The notes: a model not told the origin generated them from the letters alone. Numbered from the stretch's first letter, positions 10,008-18,941 are shown. The stretch is 64,000 nucleotides of DNA from an archaeon (GCA_030704845.1 JAUYKZ010000009.1:62001-126000); one strand, 5' to 3'. Translations and numbers: made by a program.

Positions 10008-10217
10008 TCATTGTTTTGCTGTTTGTGCCTCTTTTTCCTGAACTAAGGTTAATACGCGAGCAATATTCTTTTTTGTTTGTTTTAATTTTCCGGGATTTGC
10101 TGCACTGCCTCCCGTCGAAACTTGCACATTAAGTTTTAATAGCTCCTTTTTAAATTCTTCTAGGCGCTTTTGCAACTCGTTACTTTCCAAAGCCCTTAAA
10201 TCTTTAGTTACTTTCAT
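10008..10217 (-). CDS. rpl29: Ribosomal protein uL29
   Basis: LQKRLEEFKKELLKLNVQVSTGGSAANPGKLKQTKKNIARVLT. Confidence 0.94.
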   Translation of the reverse strand: MKVTKDLRALESNELQKRLEEFKKELLKLNVQVSTGGSAANPGKLKQTKKNIARVLTLVQEKEAQTAKQ

Positions 10218-11107
10218 TATTGTATGTCCTCTTGAGTTTCTTCAGTAGGTTTAGATTGTTCTTCGGATGTTGAAACTTCTTCCTTTAAATTTTCTTCAGA
10301 TTTATCTGATTCAGGAATGATTTCTTCAACAACATCTTCTGATTTTTCTTCAACTACTTTTTCAACAATCTGTTCAGCTGATGGTTCAGCAGTTTTTTTG
10401 GTTGTTTTTTTCTTTGTAGCTCTCTTCTTGGTTGTTTTTCCAGTTTCTTTTTTCCCTTCAGATTTCTCTGTAGATTTCTCAGGAGTGATTTCTTCTATTA
10501 CCTGAATTGGTTCTTGCAGGATTTCAATATGATCTGGGAGTACAAGATTTGGAGGCATGATTAATACTTTAATTCCGATTGATCCGCTTTTTAAATGAGC
10601 AGTTTTATGAGCTTTCAATACTCCTGAAACAGCAATATCCCCACATTTTTTTAAATATCCTTGATAAAAGCGCCAACTTCTTGCTCTTGCACTAGGAATT
10701 TTTCCGGAAAGGATTAATTCTACACCAATAGCGCCAGCGCTCATTACGTTGGTTAATGCTTTGTAACCAATACCTTTGAATCTAGCTGAACCAAATCTTT
10801 CTAATGAACCAGATATTTTCTCTGCAACTACATTAGCGTCAAGGAAAACGTTCTTAACTTCAACGATTTCAATCTGAGGATTTTCAAGTTTGAATTTTTC
10901 TTTAAGTACTTTTGTTAATTGTTTGATATTTGACCCTTTGGATCCAACAATTAAACTTGGACGACTAGCATGAACAATAATTTTTTCACCGAGAGGAATT
11001 TTTTTAAGACGGATTTCTGAAATACCTGCACCATGAAGGATACTTTCTACATATTCTTTGATGTAATACTCTTTCGTTTTCTGTGTGATGAATTGTCGTT
11101 CAATCAT
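10217..11107 (-). CDS. rps3: Ribosomal protein uS3 with ~85-aa acidic/lysine-rich C-terminal extension
   Basis: KH domain VHASRPSLIVGSKGSNIKQL; SARARSWRFYQGYLKKCGD. Confidence 0.95.
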   Translation of the reverse strand: MIERQFITQKTKEYYIKEYVESILHGAGISEIRLKKIPLGEKIIVHASRPSLIVGSKGSNIKQLTKVLKEKFKLENPQIEIVEVKNVFLDANVVAEKISGSLERFGSARFKGIGYKALTNVMSAGAIGVELILSGKIPSARARSWRFYQGYLKKCGDIAVSGVLKAHKTAHLKSGSIGIKVLIMPPNLVLPDHIEILQEPIQVIEEITPEKSTEKSEGKKETGKTTKKRATKKKTTKKTAEPSAEQIVEKVVEEKSEDVVEEIIPESDKSEENLKEEVSTSEEQSKPTEETQEDIQ

Positions 11108-11886
11108 TTACTTTCACCTGTTACAGGATTTCCTCTCAAGGTTCCCTTTTTTTTTAATTCTTCATATAAACGAGTTGCCTCGTTGTTATCCGCATCAGAT
11201 CCTCTCTCTGATTTTTTAGTTCCTACCGTAGCTTCTTTTTTCGGAGCTACTTTGACATTTTGTTTCATTGCTTTTTCAAGTAAAATGTCTGCTGATTGTG
11301 ATTCTTGTTTTACTACAGGTTCTTCAACAACTTTTGACGGTTTAACTTTTGGAGTTGTTGATTCAACTTTAGTTTCAGTTTTAATTTCAGTTTTAATTTC
11401 TTTAGGAGTTGTTTTTGGTTCAATTTTTTCTCCTTTTTCTGCTTTAACAGCTTTAGCTCTTGCGGTTCTTTCCTCAACCATGATTTCAATATGGGCTCTT
11501 TTTGAACCTCTACGGAAACGTCCACCTTGGAAAGGAATTGATGCTTTGTTAGCAAGTAGTTTAGTGATTGTTAGATTGGTTGTGCTTAATCCTTTATTTT
11601 GAGCATTGGCTTCAACTGATTTGATTAATTTTAAAAATTCTTTAGCTGCTTTCTGAGGGTAACGACCCGAAGACATACCTGCTTTATGACCAACATCTCT
11701 AATTGCTCTTTTGAATGGTACGGCTTTACGAAGAGCGATAACATCTTCTAAAAATTTCTTTGCGAAGGCAGTTTTCTTGTAACGCAAGTGTCGACTGATC
11801 TCAAAGCTCTGTTTTGAAGAGATTGGAACATTCAATGCTTTCGCTACTGCACTTTGTTCATTGATGCTATTTTGTGTCGTTTTCAT
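11104..11886 (-). CDS. rpl22: Ribosomal protein uL22 with ~100-aa low-complexity C-terminal extension
   Basis: AVPFKRAIRDVGHKAGMSSGRYPQKAAKEFLKLI; FRRGSKRAHIEIMVEE. Confidence 0.93.
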   Translation of the reverse strand: MKTTQNSINEQSAVAKALNVPISSKQSFEISRHLRYKKTAFAKKFLEDVIALRKAVPFKRAIRDVGHKAGMSSGRYPQKAAKEFLKLIKSVEANAQNKGLSTTNLTITKLLANKASIPFQGGRFRRGSKRAHIEIMVEERTARAKAVKAEKGEKIEPKTTPKEIKTEIKTETKVESTTPKVKPSKVVEEPVVKQESQSADILLEKAMKQNVKVAPKKEATVGTKKSERGSDADNNEATRLYEELKKKGTLRGNPVTGESK

Positions 11887-11894
11887 TTTTAGTT

Positions 11895-12275
11895 TTATCG
11901 TGCTGAAACAGCTTTACTTGATCTTGTTGCCCCAACTCCGGCTGAACTGTGAGTAACCATTTTTCTAGTATGGGAAAATTCTCCCAAACAGTGACCGATC
12001 ATTTCTAAAGTGATTGTGATAGGGTAAAAATCTTTACCATTGTATATTCTTAAATTCTTTCCAATCATACTTGGAACAATAACCATATTTCGGCAATGAG
12101 TTTTGATATTATTTTCGCCAGCTTCGATTCGTTCCATCAAAGCTTTTTGAGCTTCTGATAGTCCGCGTTTCAAAGACCTTCTTTGACGTGCGTTAACAAG
12201 TTCTATGAATTCTTTTAGATCCATACTTTTAACTTGTTCTTCCGTTAGTCCTTGCCACAATAATTCTTTTGCCAT
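11895..12275 (-). CDS. rps19: Ribosomal protein uS19
   Basis: RNMVIVPSMIGKNLRIYNGKDFYPITITLEMIGHCLGEFSHTRK. Confidence 0.96.
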   Translation of the reverse strand: MAKELLWQGLTEEQVKSMDLKEFIELVNARQRRSLKRGLSEAQKALMERIEAGENNIKTHCRNMVIVPSMIGKNLRIYNGKDFYPITITLEMIGHCLGEFSHTRKMVTHSSAGVGATRSSKAVSAR

Positions 12276-12289
12276 TTTTTTCCCTTAGT

Positions 12290-12997
12290 TTATTTTTTTC
12301 TACCTGTCCTTCTTGGAGCAATCTTACCAACTTTACGTCCAGGAGGAGCACTTCTTGGAGATTGGGTAGGTCGTCCTTTAATATGTGAACATTTTCCACC
12401 AAATGGATGGTCTACTGCGTTCATTGATATACCGCATACTTTTGGATATAGTTTATTACGAGCACGCATTTTCTTAAACCGAGTACCTGCTTTAAGGAAT
12501 GGTTTTTCTGGTCTTCCTGCACCCGCAAGAATTCCAATTGCTGCCTGACATTCAGGTAATAACATTTTTTCTTTCTTTGATGGTAAAAGAACTTTTACTG
12601 AGTTCTCTGTTTTTGCAACAACTTTTGCAAAAGCTCCGGAAGTTCTAACTAATTTTCCGCCATCTCCCGGTCTTAATTCGATATTATGAATCAATGTACC
12701 CTCAGGAATGTCACGAAGGCATAATACGTTTCCGCCTTTTAGTTCTGCTCCTGCTCCAATTACGATGGAATCTCCTACTTTTATTCCGTGTGGTGCAAAA
12801 GTTATTCGTTGATCTCCAGTAGTGGAATATTTCACTTCCATTAATGGTGCACTATGTCCAGCACAATGAACAATATCCATAACTCTTCCTTCGGTTTGCA
12901 CAGGGTAATGTTTTACTTTTCCTTTGAAGCGGAAGCTAGGAGAACGATAAGTGTTTGTTCCGCGTCCTCGCCTTTGTTGAATTAATCTCTTACCCAT
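12290..12997 (-). CDS. rpl2: Ribosomal protein uL2
   Basis: MGKRLIQQRRGRGTNTYRSPSFR; MNAVDHPFGG. Confidence 0.97.
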   Translation of the reverse strand: MGKRLIQQRRGRGTNTYRSPSFRFKGKVKHYPVQTEGRVMDIVHCAGHSAPLMEVKYSTTGDQRITFAPHGIKVGDSIVIGAGAELKGGNVLCLRDIPEGTLIHNIELRPGDGGKLVRTSGAFAKVVAKTENSVKVLLPSKKEKMLLPECQAAIGILAGAGRPEKPFLKAGTRFKKMRARNKLYPKVCGISMNAVDHPFGGKCSHIKGRPTQSPRSAPPGRKVGKIAPRRTGRKK

Positions 12998-13006
12998 TTT
13001 ATGAAC

Positions 13007-13336
13007 CTATATTAATCCCAAGTCCGCACTCACATCGGAAGCTAAATTTTCCGGAGAGAGTTTAACGAAAGCTCGTTTTTGTCCTTGGAATGAATTTTGA
13101 ATATTAACTTTTACAACTTTTACATTAAATAATTGTTCAACAGCCTGTTTAACATCTCGTTTAGTTGATCTAGTATGAACTACAAATACCAATTTGTTAT
13201 CAAATTCTATCTGTCTGATACTCTTTTCAGTAGATAGCGGATACTTGATAATCTCATAAGGATCAAAAGATGACTTTTTGACAGAATCGTCATTAGTTTG
13301 TTCTTTCTGTTCCTTCTTGTTGGTTTTTGCTGCCAT
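13007..13336 (-). CDS. rpl23: Ribosomal protein uL23
   Basis: IIKYPLSTEKSIRQIEFDNKLVFVVHTRSTKRDVKQAVEQLFNVKVVKVN. Confidence 0.95.
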   Translation of the reverse strand: MAAKTNKKEQKEQTNDDSVKKSSFDPYEIIKYPLSTEKSIRQIEFDNKLVFVVHTRSTKRDVKQAVEQLFNVKVVKVNIQNSFQGQKRAFVKLSPENLASDVSADLGLI

Positions 13337-13351
13337 TTTTAATTTTGATTA

Positions 13352-14158
13352 TTACATGAATAAATTCTTTTCTGCCACTAGATCTACAGCTTTCTCTGTC
13401 CATAACGCTACTCTTCCTGGTTTTGTACCTGGCGCGAGAAGATCTGCATTAAGTGCGGAAACAACTGCTATATCTACCCCAGGAATGTTCTGAGCAGATT
13501 TTACTAAAGGACAAATATCGCTAACTACAAAAAGAACACTTCGTTTTTTCTTATATCGTCGTCCTCTCATAGTTCCTTTTCCTGCTCTAACTTTTTTCTG
13601 TGAAGATCTTTCCATCTCATCATCGAAACCCAGTGTTTCCAATGCTTTTTGAACTTCGGATGTTTTTTCAATGTTTTCGAATGATGTAGAAATTATAAAT
13701 GGATACTCTGCAGGGATTAAATGTCCCCTTTCTGCAACAACTTCCTTATTTAGAGAAGCAGCTATTGCTGAACGGATTGCTTTTTGATTTTCTTTCTTAT
13801 TAATTTTAAGTGCGAATATTTTTTCTGCTTTTGGTTGATGCGCCCTTCTACCGCCCCTTGTTTGTGCAGAAAATGCCCCTACCCAAGAGAATCTTGTTCC
13901 TCTTCTGGAAAGAATTTTACGATTTACCCGAGAGATACCAAAACCATAACTGCCCCGGTATTTTCTACGTCGTTTACTTAATTTTGAAGAATGTCTGAAT
14001 CCTGCTTCGGGTGATGCTCCATATATTTGACGAGCAAGACTTTGTACAGCATGAACTGCCCTTTTAATTAAGTCTGGGCGATAGCTTTCGCTAAATTGGG
14101 CAGGCATAGATTTTTCCCCTGCGTTCTTTTTTTGTGTGTCGTATATTGGAAGTTTCAT
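13352..14158 (-). CDS. rpl4: Ribosomal protein uL4
   Basis: GISRVNRKILSRRGTRFSWVGAFSAQTRGGRRAHQPKAEK; KKRSVLFVV. Confidence 0.96.
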   Translation of the reverse strand: MKLPIYDTQKKNAGEKSMPAQFSESYRPDLIKRAVHAVQSLARQIYGASPEAGFRHSSKLSKRRRKYRGSYGFGISRVNRKILSRRGTRFSWVGAFSAQTRGGRRAHQPKAEKIFALKINKKENQKAIRSAIAASLNKEVVAERGHLIPAEYPFIISTSFENIEKTSEVQKALETLGFDDEMERSSQKKVRAGKGTMRGRRYKKKRSVLFVVSDICPLVKSAQNIPGVDIAVVSALNADLLAPGTKPGRVALWTEKAVDLVAEKNLFM

Positions 14159-14168
14159 TTTAGTTTTT

Positions 14169-15134
14169 TTATTTCACGATTAGTTTAATATCAAATGGAT
14201 TTTTTACAGTTTTAACTGGTGATCTAGTAGCCTTAGTAAGAACTATTTCTCTTTTCTTTGGTCCAACCAAAGAACCAGCTACCAATAAAAATTGATTTTT
14301 AACATTACCATATTTAGTAATTCCGCTTTTTTGGTTTACTTCTTCACCACTTGCCCCAACATGAAGAATTCTCTTATTATATTCTGTTCGAAGATGGTAA
14401 CCCATTTTTCCGGGTTGAGCAACGGTGAATTCCACTCTTTTAGGAGTCCATGAACCAAGGTTTCCAATACCCCGTTTAGTTTTCTCTGCTTTATGTTGTC
14501 TAATTGGAACCCCATAACGTTTAACTGTTCCTTGGAATCCTTTCCCGATCGTAATTCCGTGAACATCAACCATAGCGTCGTGATCGAATACGTCTTTGAT
14601 AGTGATTTCTTTTCCCAATACTTCTTTAGCATAAGCAAGTTTTTCTTCTTTAGAACCCCCGATAGCTAATTCAAGTAACTTTGGTTTTTTTGCACCAATA
14701 GAAGTACGTTTTGGATTAGTATGAACGAGAAGTCTTAAATCTTCGAAATCAGTGATTTCATCGAATTTTTTGACAGGTTTTTTAGGAACCGGAATTCTTT
14801 TGTTTAATTCTTTAGCCTGTTTTTCGGCCATAATAGAAGTGATTTTTCGTAAACCTGAATATGAACTAACTTTATAGAAGGAAACTCCGGCAACGGTCAT
14901 TGGTGGACATTCCACAATTGTAACCGGAAGAGCAATCTCTTCACCTTTGGTGATGGATTTTACCCGATTGTCTTTGGCCATAACGTGAGTCATCCCAGCC
15001 TTGAACCCAATAAAACCTAATGGTTTAGCCTTGTTTTCTGGAGACCATGAACGGATTCTTGCAATAAGATATTTAGCCCTACTTCTAGGCCAGAACTGTA
15101 AGCTTCCTCTTCGTGGATGACGAATGTTTCCCAT
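14169..15134 (-). CDS. rpl3: Ribosomal protein uL3
   Basis: RHPRRGSLQFWPRSRAKYLIARIRSW; KGFQGTVKRYGV. Confidence 0.97.
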   Translation of the reverse strand: MGNIRHPRRGSLQFWPRSRAKYLIARIRSWSPENKAKPLGFIGFKAGMTHVMAKDNRVKSITKGEEIALPVTIVECPPMTVAGVSFYKVSSYSGLRKITSIMAEKQAKELNKRIPVPKKPVKKFDEITDFEDLRLLVHTNPKRTSIGAKKPKLLELAIGGSKEEKLAYAKEVLGKEITIKDVFDHDAMVDVHGITIGKGFQGTVKRYGVPIRQHKAEKTKRGIGNLGSWTPKRVEFTVAQPGKMGYHLRTEYNKRILHVGASGEEVNQKSGITKYGNVKNQFLLVAGSLVGPKKREIVLTKATRSPVKTVKNPFDIKLIVK

Positions 15135-15143
15135 GTTATATAG

Positions 15144-15164
15144 TTAGGTCTTATCGACCATCAT
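15144..15164 (-). CDS. leader mini-ORF 3 (MMVDKT), possible uORF
   Basis: ATGATGGTCGATAAGACCTAA just upstream of rpl3. Confidence 0.15.
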   Translation of the reverse strand: MMVDKT

Positions 15165-15181
15165 CTTTTTATTACAACAGC

Positions 15182-15253
15182 CTATTTGGGACGCCCATCA
15201 AGAACCAATTTCTTGGTGATGGTTGCCTTATCAGACCAATAAACCATGCCCAT
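15182..15253 (-). CDS. leader mini-ORF 2 (MGMVYWSDKATITKKLVLDGRPK), possible uORF or microprotein
   Basis: 24-codon ORF whose ATG directly follows the stop of mini-ORF 1; inside the ~150-nt region between a TATA-like TTTATAAA and rpl3. Confidence 0.3.
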   Translation of the reverse strand: MGMVYWSDKATITKKLVLDGRPK

Positions 15254-15283
15254 TTACCAGATCTCGTCGGGTAGTGTGAACAT
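15254..15283 (-). CDS. leader mini-ORF 1 (MFTLPDEIW), possible uORF
   Basis: ATGTTCACACTACCCGACGAGATCTGGTAA, stop abutting the next ATG. Confidence 0.2.
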   Translation of the reverse strand: MFTLPDEIW

Positions 15284-15413
15284 GATTTCAGTTGTTTTAC
15301 CCTTGAGGATTAGGGTTATTTATAAAGGTTTCTATAGAAGTTTTCTTAGTTTAATTGTTAGTTTGATGGAGGATTGAACTACCGGAAACCTGAGATGGTT
15401 TCTAGGCCAGCAG

Positions 15414-16382
15414 CTACGCTGCCAGTACTCCACGAAGGCAGATATTACTATAGATGCCGTAATCAACTGCGCCGAAGCTAATGTTGTACAACCAGGACGC
15501 CCGCCCAATTGCTCCTCGAGAAGCATATTCTCTTACATAATCTAAATTCAAAACGAAAGTTCTTGTTGTAGACCACTGTTTAGCTAACATAGACATGACC
15601 TCATAAAATTTATCCTTTCCATAAACGCGGCGAATTAATCTTCTCTGATCATCATTAAGAGAATCTAGTTCAGGATTTTCAGTAGATAATTCTAAATAAG
15701 GATTCGCCTCTGAGTTTCTATTCAGAGACAATTTAGATAAATCAAAAACTTCCGTTTCAGGATCGGCGAGAGCGGACTCTAAATCTTCCTCTGGCAAACG
15801 ATAATTTCTTGTTTCTCTAAATTGCTTATATGCTTCGTCAGGATTTTTTAACAAAGGATTGCTTCTTTCTCTCGTCAGAGCAAAATAAGGTTTGCGGTCA
15901 CGCATGAAATAAATTGCTCCATCGGCAGTATCAAACCCCATCTCTCTCAGTTCATGAAGAACCAACCGATCCTCCCATAATTTATCAACGTGTCTTCTTG
16001 TGCCAGGAACTAACTTGGAAAATGCTCGATAATCTCCTTGAATAGTCTCAATAAATCGAATGAAAGGGTTCCATTTAACCAATTCAGTTCTCTGTTTATC
16101 ATTACCATTAAAATCAACATCGTGAGGAAGACCATGATACCAATCAAGAACACGTGAAACGCCTTTTTTTTTCAGATCTTCTTCTACATCATTCCGGGCT
16201 TGTTCTCTAGCTTTCATTAAAGCAGAATAATTATTCCCTTCAAGATGACTTGGTGAGAAAAATAAACGATGTTCTATGTTAATCAGAGCTCTTAAAGGGC
16301 CTTGAAGATGGTCAGAATACACAAGCCACGAATCCCAATCGTTAGGATTCTTTTTCAAGTCCCGAACAATATTATCAGTCAT
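15414..16382 (-). CDS. Hypothetical protein with TIGR02996-like N-terminal segment
   Basis: N-term IVRDLKKNPNDWDSWLVYSDHLQGPLRALINIE resembles the TIGR02996 repeat-companion domain; begins at the edge of the 97-bp repeat. Confidence 0.6.
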   Translation of the reverse strand: MTDNIVRDLKKNPNDWDSWLVYSDHLQGPLRALINIEHRLFFSPSHLEGNNYSALMKAREQARNDVEEDLKKKGVSRVLDWYHGLPHDVDFNGNDKQRTELVKWNPFIRFIETIQGDYRAFSKLVPGTRRHVDKLWEDRLVLHELREMGFDTADGAIYFMRDRKPYFALTRERSNPLLKNPDEAYKQFRETRNYRLPEEDLESALADPETEVFDLSKLSLNRNSEANPYLELSTENPELDSLNDDQRRLIRRVYGKDKFYEVMSMLAKQWSTTRTFVLNLDYVREYASRGAIGRASWLYNISFGAVDYGIYSNICLRGVLAA

Positions 16383-16478
16383 TTTATACTAAAGTGCCAA
16401 AGCTTTCGAACTTATTTTTGGCACTTTATATATATAAAATGCGTTAATATATTCGAAATCTAACGCATTTTAGTATAA
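16382..16478 (-). repeat. 97-bp two-hairpin repeat, copy A
   Basis: Exact reverse complement of 28493-28589; internal stems AAAGTGCCAAA/TTTGGCACTTT and AAAATGCGTTA/TAACGCATTTT, ends TTATACT/AGTATAA. Confidence 0.97.
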
Positions 16479-16546
16479 ACAGTAAACCAGAAAACCACCC
16501 AAAACATCTAATTATTAACCTTATTTAAAAAACTTAGTGAAACATT

Positions 16547-16789
16547 TCATTTCTCTGCAACACGATTAACAGTAGATTCTAAACCAGTATGAACCTTGCG
16601 CACATCTCCTTCGTGGCCAGATCCATGAAAATTTGCTTCAAACCAATTTTCTTCTCCACATCCGGAACAATCTTGAGATTTGTAATGCTTGCCCCAACTC
16701 CAGATAGATTTCCAACTTTCTTCATCAAGTGAATGAGAACAATATGTGCATTGAAAATCCTTTAAATGCGAAGGTAAATTATTCATCAA
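16547..16789 (-). CDS. Small zinc-ribbon-like protein
   Basis: CTYC...CSGC cysteine pairs. Confidence 0.6.
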   Translation of the reverse strand: MMNNLPSHLKDFQCTYCSHSLDEESWKSIWSWGKHYKSQDCSGCGEENWFEANFHGSGHEGDVRKVHTGLESTVNRVAEK

Positions 16790-16843
16790 TTGCTCAAAAA
16801 TCTAAGGAAAGTTTAAATACGTTACGCTTCTGGAATTCAGACA

Positions 16844-17722
16844 ATGAAATATCTTTTCACAAATGTCATTGGACGATTCATCATTGATGATAACGGCAGT
16901 ATCACTAAAGATAGTGCCCCACAGAAAACTCAATTGAAGGAATTGCCAACAGAAAAAATCAATCTGGCACTTGAAGCATTTAAAGATAAAAAGTATTTCG
17001 CTTCTTTTTCTGAAAAGAATAAAGAGATTACTAAGAAAGCCATTAAAGATTCAGTTAATGAAGACAACTTAATCACTCAAACCATCAGCAATATTACAGA
17101 ACTAGACCGAGCAGGTAATCTTTTAGTTAAAAGATTAAGAGAATGGTACGGGTTATATTTCCCAGAATTGTCAGAAAGAATTCAATCTCACGAATCATTC
17201 GTTGAAGTGATTTTAGCTAAATCAAAAACAGAACTGACAAAAGAGTTTTCTGTAGAAAATTTAATGGGTGCTGATTTAAGTAAAGCCGATGTTGATGAGA
17301 TGTTACTCTTAGCAACCCAAGTTAAAGCATTATATGAAGTAAGAAAACAGCATGAGATTTATTTAGAGGGAATAATGAAAAACTATTGTCCAAATATTCT
17401 TGAATTAGCTGGAGTGACTGTCGGAGCAAAATTACTTGAGTTAGGTAAAAGTTTGAAACATTTAGCAATGCTTCCAGCATCAACGATCCAATTATTAGGG
17501 GCTGAGAAAGCTCTTTTCAGACATTTGAAAACTGGGAGTAGAAGTCCAAAATATGGCGTTGTTTTCCAACACCAATTAATTCAAAATGCACCAAAAAAGA
17601 TTCGAGGGAAAGCTGCAAGAATGCTTGCTGACAAATTATCTTTATGTGCAAGGTTGGATTATTTCAAAGGAGAATTTAAAGCACCAGAATATAGAAAAAT
17701 ATTAGAAGAGAAAATCAAATGA
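16844..17722 (+). CDS. nop5: Nop5/Nop56-like C/D RNP core protein
   Basis: LLVKRLREWYGLYFPEL; LGAEKALFRHLKTGSRSPKYGVVFQHQLIQNAPKKIRGKAARMLADKL. Confidence 0.95.
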   Translation: MKYLFTNVIGRFIIDDNGSITKDSAPQKTQLKELPTEKINLALEAFKDKKYFASFSEKNKEITKKAIKDSVNEDNLITQTISNITELDRAGNLLVKRLREWYGLYFPELSERIQSHESFVEVILAKSKTELTKEFSVENLMGADLSKADVDEMLLLATQVKALYEVRKQHEIYLEGIMKNYCPNILELAGVTVGAKLLELGKSLKHLAMLPASTIQLLGAEKALFRHLKTGSRSPKYGVVFQHQLIQNAPKKIRGKAARMLADKLSLCARLDYFKGEFKAPEYRKILEEKIK

Positions 17723-18228
17723 AAGAAATTGAAGTGAAAATTTTGGAAGTAGATACAGCTGAGATAGAAAGAAAATTGTTACAGCTAGGCGCAGAAAAAA
17801 CTTTCTCAGGAAAAATTGAAGCTACCTTGTTTGATCATCCCGAATTAAAATTACGTGATAATGATAAAGTTCTCCGCGTGAGAACTGTTGGAGACAAAGT
17901 GGAATTATGTTTCAAAGGCAAGAAAGAAGGAAAACAATTCAAAATCAGAGAAGAAATTGAAGTGGAAACTAGCAATGTTTCTGACACATTACAAATTTTA
18001 AGATCTCTCGGATTCGTTGAAACATTTACAAATAATAAAGAAAGGATTTCTTACAAACTAGGAAATACCAAAATTGAATTTGATACCATCGCAGGTATAC
18101 CGACCTTCCTTGAAATTGAAGGAGTTACCGAACAAGATGTGATGGATTGTGTAGACAAATTAGGATATAGCATGGACGAGACAACCATCATCTCTGCAAA
18201 CGAATTAATGGAGCGTTATAAATCATGA
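17719..18228 (+). CDS. CYTH domain protein (CyaB/ThTPase-like)
   Basis: N-terminal EIEVKILEVD (ExExK), FDTIAGIPTFLEIEG. Confidence 0.88.
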   Translation: MKEIEVKILEVDTAEIERKLLQLGAEKTFSGKIEATLFDHPELKLRDNDKVLRVRTVGDKVELCFKGKKEGKQFKIREEIEVETSNVSDTLQILRSLGFVETFTNNKERISYKLGNTKIEFDTIAGIPTFLEIEGVTEQDVMDCVDKLGYSMDETTIISANELMERYKS

Positions 18229-18896
18229 GTTCAGAAATTAAATCACATAAAATCTTTGAAGTATACGAAGATAGAAAAAGATTATACACCCGTAACATGA
18301 TTAGAGGTAAAGCTCCTTTCGCTGAGAGATTAGTTAAAGAAAAAGGAATTGAATACAGAGAATTCGATCCCAGAAGAAGTAAATTAGCTGCAACCATCAT
18401 GAAAGGATGTACAAATGCGGGGATTAGAAAAGGGGATGTTATTCTTTATTTGGGAGTAAGCCACGGATATACTTCATCTTTTGTATCAGACATAGTTGGT
18501 GAAGAAGGATTGATTTTTGGAATTGATCCGGCTCCAAGAGTTATGCGTGATTTAATGTTCTTAGCTGAAGATAGAAAAAATATTGTTCCGATTTTAGCTA
18601 ATGCTAATAAACCAGAAGAATATCTTAATAGAGTTTGTAAAGCAGATATTGTTTATCAAGATATTGCCCAGAAAAATCAATCCGAGATTTTTATCAAGAA
18701 TTGTAATCTTTTCTTAAAAAGTGGTGGATATGGATTATTGGCTGTAAAGGCTAGAAGTATCGATGTTAAAAGAAAACCTAAAGATCTCTTTGTTGAAATT
18801 AGAAATCAGTTAGACAAACTTTTTACCGTAATTGATTACAAGATCCTAGACCCATTCGAGAAAGATCATTGCATGATCATCGTAAAGAAAAAGTGA
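18225..18896 (+). CDS. flpA: Fibrillarin-like rRNA/tRNA 2'-O-methyltransferase
   Basis: YEDRKRLYTRNMIRG...GDVILYLGVSHGYTSSFVSDIVG...ADIVYQDIAQ...YGLLAVKARSID. Confidence 0.96.
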   Translation: MSSEIKSHKIFEVYEDRKRLYTRNMIRGKAPFAERLVKEKGIEYREFDPRRSKLAATIMKGCTNAGIRKGDVILYLGVSHGYTSSFVSDIVGEEGLIFGIDPAPRVMRDLMFLAEDRKNIVPILANANKPEEYLNRVCKADIVYQDIAQKNQSEIFIKNCNLFLKSGGYGLLAVKARSIDVKRKPKDLFVEIRNQLDKLFTVIDYKILDPFEKDHCMIIVKKK

Positions 18897-18941
18897 TCAA
18901 TCAGTAACCCTTATAAGTCTCTTCAACTTTTCTTTCATCAG

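Noticed and set aside
11313-11555. 80-aa minus-strand ORF rich in KLKLKL
   Set aside because: Out-of-frame reading of the low-complexity uL22 tail.
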